This document shows, in pieces, positions 33,746 to 40,396 of a stretch of 41,334 nucleotides of DNA; within the stretch, counting starts at the first letter, position 1; each line of letters opens with the position of its first letter. The position numbers and the translations under genes are program-made. This stretch comes from Bacteroidales bacterium (lineage in GTDB: Bacteria; Bacteroidota; Bacteroidia; Bacteroidales; F082). Location: assembly GCA_017649945.1 (NCBI GenBank), contig JAGCFU010000046.1, positions 1 through 41,334 on the forward strand. The letters run 5' to 3'. The notes beneath the pieces are model-generated. The model saw only the letters and a program-made list of their open reading frames with translations. It ran no database searches and was not told the DNA's origin.

Positions 33746-35200
33746 TTATTTTTCAGGTACATTTTTCAATGTTTCTACTAAGAATTCCCAGAATGGAGCT
33801 ACTGATTCGATGAGCAGAGCCTCGTCAGGTGAGTGTGGGTGAACGAGTGTCGGGCCGAACGAAATCATATCCCAGTTAGGATATTTTGCGCCGAGGATAC
33901 CGCATTCGAGACCTGCGTGGATGACCATGACTTTAGGTTCTTTGCCGAATTTATCGTTGTATACCTTCTTCATTGTGGCGAGGATCGGGCTGTCGATGTT
34001 CGGTTTCCAGCCGTGGTATGAGCCGCTTGACTCTGCCTTTGCGCCGTGAGCTTCGAGGACGGCACGGACGTCTTCAGCGAGTTTGTCTTTGAGTTCATCG
34101 ACGAGGCCGCGTTGCAGTGAGCATGTGATGATCTTACCGTCTTCCGATTTCACGAGAGCGAGGTTCGATGATGTCTCGACAGTGCCTTCGAAGTCTTTTG
34201 ACATTCCGATGACGCCGTTAGGATATTTTGCGATGGCTTCGAGCATGTTCTTGAAGGTCTTGTTGTCGATGACTTCTGCAGGCATCTCAGTTTCTGCCAT
34301 TGCTATTGCGAGGTCTGGTTCAGCTTCTGAGAACTGTTCTTTCACTGCAGTCTCGTATTCGCTGACGAATTTCTGCATTTTCTCCACTTTGTCGGTTGGG
34401 ACTACCACTGTGGCGAACGACTCTCTTGGGATGGCGTTGCGGAGGCTGCCGCCGTTGATGGTGGCAAGACGCACGTTGAATTTCTGTGACACCATGATTA
34501 ATAAGGTGTTCATGATTTTGTTGGCGTTGCCTCTTCCGAGGTTGATGTCCATGCCCGAGTGACCGCCTTTTAATCCCTTTACTACCAGTTGGAATGCTGC
34601 CATGTCGGCTGGTGTTTTCTCCATTTTAGGAGTCCAGTATCCGTTGGTGTCGATTCCGCCTGCGCAGCCCACGTAGAGTTCGCCTTCGGTCTCTGAGTCC
34701 ATGTTGAGGAGGATGTCGCCTTTAAGGAATCCCGGTTCGAGTTTGTTTGCGCCTGTCATGCCGGTCTCCTCGTCGATTGTGAAGAGGCCTTCGATAGGAC
34801 CGTGCTCGAGGTCTTTTGATGCGAGCACACCCATTGCCGCGGCTGCTCCCACGCCGTTGTCAGCGCCGAGAGTGGTGCCTTTTGCGCGTACCCAGCCGTT
34901 GTCGACGTAAGTCTCAATCGGGTCTTTCTCGAAATCATGAGCGGTGTCGGCGTTTTTCTGCGGCACCATGTCGAGGTGTGCCTGAAGGATGATGCCTTTG
35001 CGGTTTTCGTAACCTGGTGTTGCCGGCTTGCGGATGATGACGTTGCCAGCAGCGTCGACGATGGTCTCAAGACCGAGGTCTTCACCGAATTTTTTCATAA
35101 AAGCAATCACCTGAGCCTCCTTCTTTGAAGGACGCGGGATGCGAGTTAAGCTGTAGAAGTTTTCAAATACTTCTTTTGGTTGTAATTCGTTGATTGTCAT
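33746..35200 (-). CDS. pepD: Aminoacyl-histidine dipeptidase PepD (M20)
   Basis: A 484-residue di-zinc peptidase that hydrolyses Xaa-His and other dipeptides. Metal-ligand and catalytic blocks: QAHLDMVPQK (His75, Asp77), LGADNGVGAAAAMG (Asp114), DEETGMTGA (Glu144/Glu145), LNMDSE, and HAGLECGIL near the C-terminus. Length matches PepD (about 485). It follows the iron-sulfur gene on the same strand by 22 bases with no promoter or terminator between them, so it may be read from that operon. Confidence 0.95.
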   Translation of the reverse strand: MTINELQPKEVFENFYSLTRIPRPSKKEAQVIAFMKKFGEDLGLETIVDAAGNVIIRKPATPGYENRKGIILQAHLDMVPQKNADTAHDFEKDPIETYVDNGWVRAKGTTLGADNGVGAAAAMGVLASKDLEHGPIEGLFTIDEETGMTGANKLEPGFLKGDILLNMDSETEGELYVGCAGGIDTNGYWTPKMEKTPADMAAFQLVVKGLKGGHSGMDINLGRGNANKIMNTLLIMVSQKFNVRLATINGGSLRNAIPRESFATVVVPTDKVEKMQKFVSEYETAVKEQFSEAEPDLAIAMAETEMPAEVIDNKTFKNMLEAIAKYPNGVIGMSKDFEGTVETSSNLALVKSEDGKIITCSLQRGLVDELKDKLAEDVRAVLEAHGAKAESSGSYHGWKPNIDSPILATMKKVYNDKFGKEPKVMVIHAGLECGILGAKYPNWDMISFGPTLVHPHSPDEALLIESVAPFWEFLVETLKNVPEK

Positions 35201-35222
35201 AATGTTATATTTTTAAAATGAT

Positions 35223-36584
35223 TTATTTGTTTTTCACAAAGTTGTTTATTTTCTCGTCGCCCCAGATGTCTTCCATGATCTTTAGCGATTCTTCCACCTT
35301 CATATCTTTGCGTGCTTCCATATTACGTTGGACGAATATGCAATCTGAGAGTTTGCAGCCGTTGCACACAATGTCTTCGGCGAGGGCGTCACATGACGGT
35401 GCGCCGCAGATGCCGCAGTCGATTTGAGGCAGCAGGCGTTCCAACTCTTTTATTTTATTCATCTTCTCGAGAGCTTTCGAGATGTCGGGGTCGAGGCTGA
35501 TGGAACGTGCTTCCACCGGACCGACTGCGATGTTGTCGAGCAGATAGTCGTGTTCGTCTTCCACCTCGTTGGCACGTGTCAGTTCGCCGCGACGTTCCTT
35601 GCCAGCTACATATCTCGCGCGGTTGAACAAACGTTCGCAGGTGAGGAAACGGTTGTTGTAGGTGAGGATGCCGCCGGGACAGCTTTGGTCGCAGGCGCGA
35701 AGCTCGAGGAAGTCGACGTCTTCAATTTCTTCATTCTCGACTTTTTCGAGGAATTCGATGCAGTTTTCCATTCCGTCAATGGAGAGGGAGTGCTCGGATA
35801 CTGAGAGTCGGCGTTCGCCGTTGGTCAGTGAGGTTAGGATGCTGTCGGATGTGAGCTGTGCGACCGGCAGTTTCACCTCTTTGTAGTCGTGGCCTTGTTC
35901 CTTGATTTTCTTGTAGACGCGGTTATATAGCGAGTCCATGTTGATGACGCCGTCGACGCTGGATTTCTCTTCGCCTACAGGGCTTTTCACTGCTGCTATC
36001 TTCGCGGCGCAAGGTGTTACGTAGAACACTCCGATTTGGTCTTCCGGCCAGCCGTCTTTCACGAGTTTGCGTCTTATATACATTGCCGTGATGTCAAGCG
36101 GAGCCTTGATAGGGATGATGTTGTCAACCAGACCGGGGAACTTCACCTGAATGAGGCGCACGATGGCGGGACAGAATGATGATATGAGTGGTTTTTCATT
36201 GCCTTCACGCTCCAAACGGTTTTTCGCCTCGGTATAGATAGGCGTTGTTATCTCCGTCTCAATGACGTGCTGGAAGCCTATCTCTTTGAGGATGGCATAG
36301 ATGCGCGACACGCTGATGTCGTCTTTAAACTGACCCAGGAAGACGGCTGGGACAAGTGCGACGCGGCAAGGATATTTAAAGATTTCCTCGAAGTCGTCCT
36401 GTTTGACGAATACGGCTTTATGCGGACATGCTATGAAGCAGTTGCCGCAGTCGATGCAGCGGTCTTCGTTGATATGCGCTTTCCCGTCGCGGACACGGAT
36501 AGCCTGCGTGGGGCACACTCTCATGCAGTGGGAGCAGCCTTCGCAAACGTTTTCGTTTATTTGTAGAGCGTGAAAGAATGACAT
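35223..36584 (-). CDS. [FeFe]-hydrogenase-like iron-sulfur protein, putative redox/H2 sensor (HsfB-like)
   Basis: 453 residues. Two N-terminal 4Fe-4S sites (C14-C17-C20-C24 and C43-C46-C49-C53). Then an [FeFe]-hydrogenase large-subunit domain: P1-like SSFCPA (Cys138), P2-like TPCAAK (Cys192), P3-like RACDQSCPGG (Cys298, Cys302). All four H-cluster cysteine positions are kept, but the proton-relay Cys of the usual TSCCP motif is Phe137, so fast H2 turnover is unlikely and a sensory role fits. A C-terminal RnfB-type 4Fe-4S site follows (C390, C393, C398, C415). It lacks the PAS domain of some sensory relatives. It is the last core gene of a set with ATPase, DRTGG and PHP proteins. Confidence 0.85.
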   Translation of the reverse strand: MSFFHALQINENVCEGCSHCMRVCPTQAIRVRDGKAHINEDRCIDCGNCFIACPHKAVFVKQDDFEEIFKYPCRVALVPAVFLGQFKDDISVSRIYAILKEIGFQHVIETEITTPIYTEAKNRLEREGNEKPLISSFCPAIVRLIQVKFPGLVDNIIPIKAPLDITAMYIRRKLVKDGWPEDQIGVFYVTPCAAKIAAVKSPVGEEKSSVDGVINMDSLYNRVYKKIKEQGHDYKEVKLPVAQLTSDSILTSLTNGERRLSVSEHSLSIDGMENCIEFLEKVENEEIEDVDFLELRACDQSCPGGILTYNNRFLTCERLFNRARYVAGKERRGELTRANEVEDEHDYLLDNIAVGPVEARSISLDPDISKALEKMNKIKELERLLPQIDCGICGAPSCDALAEDIVCNGCKLSDCIFVQRNMEARKDMKVEESLKIMEDIWGDEKINNFVKNK

Positions 36585-36603
36585 AATCCTAATTTTTTAA
36601 TGA

Positions 36604-37017
36604 TTAACTGAGGTTGACCTCCATTTCTACGGTTGTCCCCACACCTACGGTTGATTGCACGTTTAGGCGGTCGACGTTTTTCTTGATGTTAGGGAGTCCC
36701 ATGCCGGCTCCGAATCCCATATTGCGGACTTCCGGTGAGGCGGTGCTGTGGCCTTCCTGCATTGCCCAGTCGATGTCGGGGATACCGGGGCCTTTGTCGA
36801 TGACACGAAGGAGAATCTTGCCAGCGTCGATGTCGGCGGTGACCACACCGCCGTAGGCATGCGCGATAGCGTTGACTTCGGCCTCGTAGAGGGCGACAAC
36901 GACGCGTTTCACTATCGACGGGTTCACGTTGAGCTGCTTCAGAGTCTTCTTGATAGAACTTGAGGCAGAGCCGGCGTTGACGAAATCTCCTTCAATTACT
37001 GTATATTCCAAATGCAT
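36604..37017 (-). CDS. RsbW-like ATP-binding protein (GHKL/HATPase_c)
   Basis: A 137-residue single GHKL ATPase domain of the anti-sigma/serine kinase type. N box ALYEAEVNAIAHAYGG, G1 box DKGPGIPDID, G2 box GFGAGMGLPNIKKNVD. No sensor or dimerisation domain. Such proteins are constant companions of the HsfB-like gene in hydrogenase clusters of anaerobes, where they probably relay the redox signal by phosphorylation or partner switching (inference). It is 19 bases upstream of the HsfB-like gene. Confidence 0.82.
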   Translation of the reverse strand: MHLEYTVIEGDFVNAGSASSSIKKTLKQLNVNPSIVKRVVVALYEAEVNAIAHAYGGVVTADIDAGKILLRVIDKGPGIPDIDWAMQEGHSTASPEVRNMGFGAGMGLPNIKKNVDRLNVQSTVGVGTTVEMEVNLS

Positions 37018-37043
37018 GTTAATTAGTTTTCGTTAATATCATG

Positions 37044-37388
37044 TTAATAAATCGGTTTGAGTCCGGCTTCCCATAGGAGACCGCAGGCCTTGAACATCGA
37101 GTAGTCGCATTCCATGAGTACCATGTCCTCCTCTTCGGCGAGCTCGATCATTTCTTCTGTAGGTTTCTTTTTTCTTACGAAAACGACGATGTCGAGGTTG
37201 CCCATCTCGCATGTGCGGATTGTCTGCATGGTGCAGAGGCCGGTGACAATCATCGGGAAGTTGTCGCCTAAGGTCAGGATGTCGGACATCAGGTCGCTGG
37301 CGAAAGCTTTATCCTGTTCCTCGTCGAGACGGTCCTGACCGCATATTACCTTGGCGTTCAAGACTTTAGCAATTTCAGATAGTTTCAT
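37044..37388 (-). CDS. DRTGG-domain protein (first copy)
   Basis: 114 residues, a single DRTGG-type domain as found beside CBS domains and in phosphotransacetylases: MKLSEIAKVLNAKVICG, then ASDLMSDILTLGDNFPMIVTGL, VVFVRKKKPTEEMIELAEEE, and CDYSMFKACGLLWEAGL. Ligand unknown. It is paralogous to the protein at 38809-39144 with the same length and layout, placed at the other end of the set. Confidence 0.8.
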   Translation of the reverse strand: MKLSEIAKVLNAKVICGQDRLDEEQDKAFASDLMSDILTLGDNFPMIVTGLCTMQTIRTCEMGNLDIVVFVRKKKPTEEMIELAEEEDMVLMECDYSMFKACGLLWEAGLKPIY

Positions 37389-37392
37389 TGTA

Positions 37393-37941
37393 TTATTCGT
37401 TATATTTTATTTCTTCCAAATTTTCTTGAATCATTTCCTTTAAATATTTCATGATGTTGATGTCGTTCATTGACATTCCGTCGAGGGCTTCTTTGATTTC
37501 ATCGGTGTCGAACACGAATTCGCCTTCGTCGGTGATGTGTTTGTAGATGAAATGGATGTCTTCATGGGCGGCGAACAGCATCACGAGGGTGCCAGAGAGA
37601 TCTCCCATTGGCGGACGGTCGATGTTGTCGTGCTGGAACCAGAAGTTGAGCACAGTGCCTTTGCCGACTTCGCTCTCAATCTTCATTCCGCCGCCGCAGT
37701 TCTCAGTGTTCATTTTAATAAGAGGTAACCCGAGGCCGACTTTTCGTGTCGTGCGTGACGTCGTCCAAGGGTCGGTGACCTTTGCAAGAAACTCAGGTGA
37801 CATGCCTTTGCCGTTGTCCTTGATGGTGAAGGCGTATACGTTGTCCTTCAGGCTGTCTTTGATGGTCAGCTCGACAAGGGTGGAGTTGGCAGCAGTGGAG
37901 TTCTCCATCAGGTCATATACATGTAATGCTAATTCTTTCAT
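37393..37941 (-). CDS. GHKL ATPase-domain protein of the hydrogenase accessory set
   Basis: 182 residues. N-terminal GHKL ATPase: N box ALHVYDLMENSTAAN (MutL-like), G1 IKDNGKGMSPEF, G2 KVGLGLPLIK, then ESEVGKGTVLNFWF. The C-terminal ~70 residues are not recognised (acidic, ILE/GLU-rich). There is no phospho-acceptor His domain, so it is not a complete histidine kinase. It overlaps the PHP gene by four bases and is 4 bases from the DRTGG gene, so the three are co-translated. Confidence 0.8.
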   Translation of the reverse strand: MKELALHVYDLMENSTAANSTLVELTIKDSLKDNVYAFTIKDNGKGMSPEFLAKVTDPWTTSRTTRKVGLGLPLIKMNTENCGGGMKIESEVGKGTVLNFWFQHDNIDRPPMGDLSGTLVMLFAAHEDIHFIYKHITDEGEFVFDTDEIKEALDGMSMNDINIMKYLKEMIQENLEEIKYNE

Positions 37942-38714
37942 CCGAATAAAAGTTGTAGTTTTTCTTGAGGTTCAGTGTCGATGTAGCGGCCGTCTTCGCC
38001 GTGGAGCGTCTTGCGGAACTCGTCGAAAGTCTTGTCGTACATGTGAAGCACGCAATGCACCTCGCCGATGATATGCAGGAAATGTGCGTCGCTGCTCTTG
38101 GTGAACATGAACTTCTTCAAATATGCGAATTTCTTCAAAAAATCCTCTTTCTTGACGTGTTTTGAAATCTCCAATGCATCAGCTTTGAGGTCAGGCGGAA
38201 TGAAACCCAGTTGTGACATCATAGACGATGCCGGTTTGTTGACGTGTGCCGGCACGAAGAGTCCGCCGATTTCATGCACTTTGTCGTAAAGCATGTCGAG
38301 GTCGCAGTCGAGTGCCGACCATAGCAGCCAGGGCTCGTCGCCGATGATTTCCTCGTCTTTGTCAACTATGAGCTGGTAGCCGAATTTCTCCTCATCGAGA
38401 GGGATGTGCGGCAGGTGCTCGTCGAGGAACTCCTGGAACTTGTCGAGTTGTTCGTCGGTCTCGAAGTAGGCGAGGGCATGAGCCTCTTCCTGTGTCGTTA
38501 TCTCCACTCCTCCGATGACGAGTATGCCGTTCTCGCGTCCGATCTCCTGCGTTACCTTCACCTGTCGTGTGGTGTTGTGGTCACAGATTGCGATGACGTC
38601 GAGATGCAGTTTCTTCGCCTGTTCCACGATGGCAGTGGGCGACATATAGATATCGCCGCACGGCGAAAGCACCGTGTGAAGGTGAAGGTCAGCCCGATAT
38701 TTCTGCAGTTCCAT
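37938..38714 (-). CDS. PHP-domain metal-dependent phosphoesterase family protein
   Basis: 258 residues. Metal-binding motifs ADLHLHTVLSPCGD (His11, His13), AICDHNTTRQ (Asp-His), PAHVNKPASSMMSQLGF (His) and a late SSDAHFLHIIGE (Asp-His) are those of TrpH-like PHP phosphoesterases. The substrate is unknown. Genes of this kind recur next to ATPase, DRTGG and HsfB-like genes in hydrogenase clusters of anaerobes. It probably follows the second DRTGG gene on one transcript, across a 94-base gap containing a hairpin. Confidence 0.83.
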   Translation of the reverse strand: MELQKYRADLHLHTVLSPCGDIYMSPTAIVEQAKKLHLDVIAICDHNTTRQVKVTQEIGRENGILVIGGVEITTQEEAHALAYFETDEQLDKFQEFLDEHLPHIPLDEEKFGYQLIVDKDEEIIGDEPWLLWSALDCDLDMLYDKVHEIGGLFVPAHVNKPASSMMSQLGFIPPDLKADALEISKHVKKEDFLKKFAYLKKFMFTKSSDAHFLHIIGEVHCVLHMYDKTFDEFRKTLHGEDGRYIDTEPQEKLQLLFG

Positions 38715-38748
38715 TATTTATTGGGATAATAAAGATAATCGCTTCGCT

Positions 38749-38814
38749 GATAAGAAGGATAAAAAATTAGCCGCAAGGCACTTATCTTTCTTATCCTTCT
38801 TATCTTTCTTATCC
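38749..38814. repeat. Hairpin-forming repeat between the PHP and second DRTGG genes
   Basis: GATAAGAAGGATAA (38749-38762) is the exact reverse complement of TTATCCTTCTTATC (38791-38804); loop 28 bases. The right side is also a direct repeat: TTATCTTTCTTATCC at 38782-38796 and 38800-38814 (period 18). No T-run typical of termination on the minus strand. It may tune expression between the genes. Confidence 0.65.
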
Positions 38815-39144
38815 TTTTATTAAATTATAAACAAGTCCTGCGATTTCAAATGTCGGCAATGATGTCTGGAGAATCGGCAGTTCTTCATCGTTAGCCTGGT
38901 TGATGGTGTCTTCGTTGGCACCGAGGTCTTTGACGAGGATGATGCACGACATCTCTTTCAATGATGCCACCGCCATCACGTTTTTATGGGTCTGGAGGGT
39001 GATCCAGATGTTGCCTTCCTGTGCGTTGCCCATCACGTCGCTGAGGAGGTCGGAGATGTAGCATCCGTCGATTTCGCGATCGAGGCCGTTTTTGCCTGCG
39101 AGGACCTTAAGTCCCAGTTTCTCAACTAATTCCTGTACTTTCAT
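38809..39144 (-). CDS. DRTGG-domain protein (second copy)
   Basis: 111 residues: MKVQELVEKLGLKVLAGKNG, YISDLLSDVMGNAQEGNIWI, CIILVKDLGANEDTINQANDE, LPTFEIAGLVYNLIKG. It is the same single-domain plan as the protein at 37044-37388, but clearly diverged from it. Probable regulatory ligand-binding or partner protein of the hydrogenase module; function unknown. First gene of the minus-strand set, with a well-formed promoter 57 bases upstream. Confidence 0.8.
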   Translation of the reverse strand: MKVQELVEKLGLKVLAGKNGLDREIDGCYISDLLSDVMGNAQEGNIWITLQTHKNVMAVASLKEMSCIILVKDLGANEDTINQANDEELPILQTSLPTFEIAGLVYNLIKG

Positions 39145-39200
39145 ATATTTTTTGATTTAAAAATTCAAAATTTGAGATTTAAAATTCACAAATAAGACTG

Positions 39201-39230
39201 CAAAGTTATGAAATAATAATGAGATTGCAA
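39201..39230 (-). promoter_or_regulatory. Promoter of the hydrogenase accessory set: TTG, 19-bp spacer, TAACTTTG (minus strand)
   Basis: -7 element CAAAGTTA on the plus strand at 39201-39208; -33 as CAA at 39228-39230. Exact spacing. The leader contains the ATTTAAAATT-type AT repeat (39153-39188). Confidence 0.7.
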
Positions 39231-39268
39231 AGGAAATTGAAAAAATTATTTTTTTTAAAAATTATCAC

Positions 39269-39276
39269 TAATTTTG
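39269..39276 (+). promoter_or_regulatory. -7 element (TAATTTTG) immediately before queH
   Basis: Exact TAnnTTTG match ending 4 bases before the GTG at 39281. Transcription would start at or within a few bases of the start codon, so the mRNA would be leaderless. Confidence 0.5.
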
Positions 39277-39280
39277 CAAC

Positions 39281-39859
39281 GTGAAAAAGAAATTTGAGTT
39301 AATTGTGCCGGGAGGGGAGACGAAGGTGCTCCTTCACACCTGCTGTGCGCCGTGTTCGTCGGCGATTATCGAATGCCTTATGCAGCATGGCATTACACCT
39401 ACTATATATTATAGCAATCCGAACATATTCCCTTTGGAGGAATATGAGATAAGGAAAAACGAGTGCACGCGTTATGCCACGTCGCTCGGTTTGGAAATTA
39501 TTGACGATGATTATGACCATGAAAAATGGCGCTCTGAGATGGCAGGATTAGAAGACGAGCCTGAGAGGGGAGGACGTTGTCTTAAGTGCTTCAAATACAG
39601 ACTGTTACGGACAGCAAAATATGCTCACGAACACGGTTTTAAAGTCATCACGACTACCTTGGCATCGAGCCGTTGGAAGAGCCTCGAACAGATTGAGGAG
39701 GCAGGGAAATTTGCCGCGACATTTTACCCTGATGTGACCTTTTGGGCGCAAAATTGGAGAAAGGGAGGACTGAGCGAGCGAAGGCTCGAAATCATTAAGG
39801 AATACGGGTTTTATAATCAAAGATATTGTGGATGTGAGTTCTCGATGAGAGACGTCTAA
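39281..39859 (+). CDS. queH: Epoxyqueuosine reductase QueH
   Basis: 192 residues; the last step of queuosine tRNA modification, reducing epoxyqueuosine to queuosine. QueH (former DUF208) carries four conserved iron-sulfur ligand Cys: Cys21, Cys22 (HTCCAPCSS) and Cys100, Cys103 (RCLKC), plus the redox pair Cys183/Cys185 (RYCGCEFS); all are present. The start is GTG at 39281: no ATG exists between the preceding promoter and the essential HTCC motif. It is monocistronic between two promoter regions. Confidence 0.92.
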   Translation: MKKKFELIVPGGETKVLLHTCCAPCSSAIIECLMQHGITPTIYYSNPNIFPLEEYEIRKNECTRYATSLGLEIIDDDYDHEKWRSEMAGLEDEPERGGRCLKCFKYRLLRTAKYAHEHGFKVITTTLASSRWKSLEQIEEAGKFAATFYPDVTFWAQNWRKGGLSERRLEIIKEYGFYNQRYCGCEFSMRDV

Positions 39860-39899
39860 ATATTTTTTCTTAATTATTTTTTTATATAAAAAAGATTCG

Positions 39900-39907
39900 T
39901 ATATTTG
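39900..39907 (+). promoter_or_regulatory. Bacteroidota -7 element (TATATTTG) for the bifurcating hydrogenase genes
   Basis: Exact TAnnTTTG match 71 bases before the ATG at 39979. It would drive the HndB-like gene, the HydB-like gene and presumably the catalytic subunit beyond the window. Confidence 0.55.
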
Positions 39908-39978
39908 CCACACGTTAAAATATGTTGGAAATATTGTAAAAATATTCGTAAATCATTCATTAACATAACATTACAAAT

Positions 39979-40368
39979 ATGGCTAAAGTAAAATCATTGG
40001 CAGAATTGAAGGCAATGAGAGAGAAATTACAGTCAAATCTCGACCTTCGTGAAAAGAGCAACAACCCTGATTCAATGGTTCAGGTGAAAGTCGCTATGGC
40101 AACTTGCGGTATCGCCGCCGGTGCAAAACAGGTGATGGAACACATGATGGAGAAAGCCGACCAGCTGAAACTCAGCGTCGTCTTCACACAGACAGGCTGC
40201 ATGGGCTACTGCCACGCAGAACCTACCATCGAGGTTAAAGTTCCGGGCAAAGACCCGATCGTCTTCGGTCACGTCGACAACAAACGCGCTGACGAGATTC
40301 TCGAGAAGTATGTCATGAACAACGAGCTCGTCGAGGGTATCATCCCTGTGAACTATGAGAAAATCTAA
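39979..40368 (+). CDS. HndB-like thioredoxin-fold [2Fe-2S] subunit of a bifurcating hydrogenase
   Basis: 129 residues with an N-terminal helix (MAKVKSLAELKAMREKLQSN) and a thioredoxin-like ferredoxin domain. Visible Cys are 43 (ATCGIAAGAK), 74 and 78 (QTGCMGYCHAEP). The position where NuoE has its first ligand is Val38, so only three of four classical ligands are present; this is also how I remember HndB of Desulfovibrio NADP-reducing hydrogenase. It lies 28 bases before the NuoF-like gene and probably belongs to its complex. No NuoE-like (HndA/HydC) gene precedes it in this window. Confidence 0.82.
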   Translation: MAKVKSLAELKAMREKLQSNLDLREKSNNPDSMVQVKVAMATCGIAAGAKQVMEHMMEKADQLKLSVVFTQTGCMGYCHAEPTIEVKVPGKDPIVFGHVDNKRADEILEKYVMNNELVEGIIPVNYEKI

Positions 40369-40396
40369 TCATTCATTCTAAATTGGAGGACTTTAT

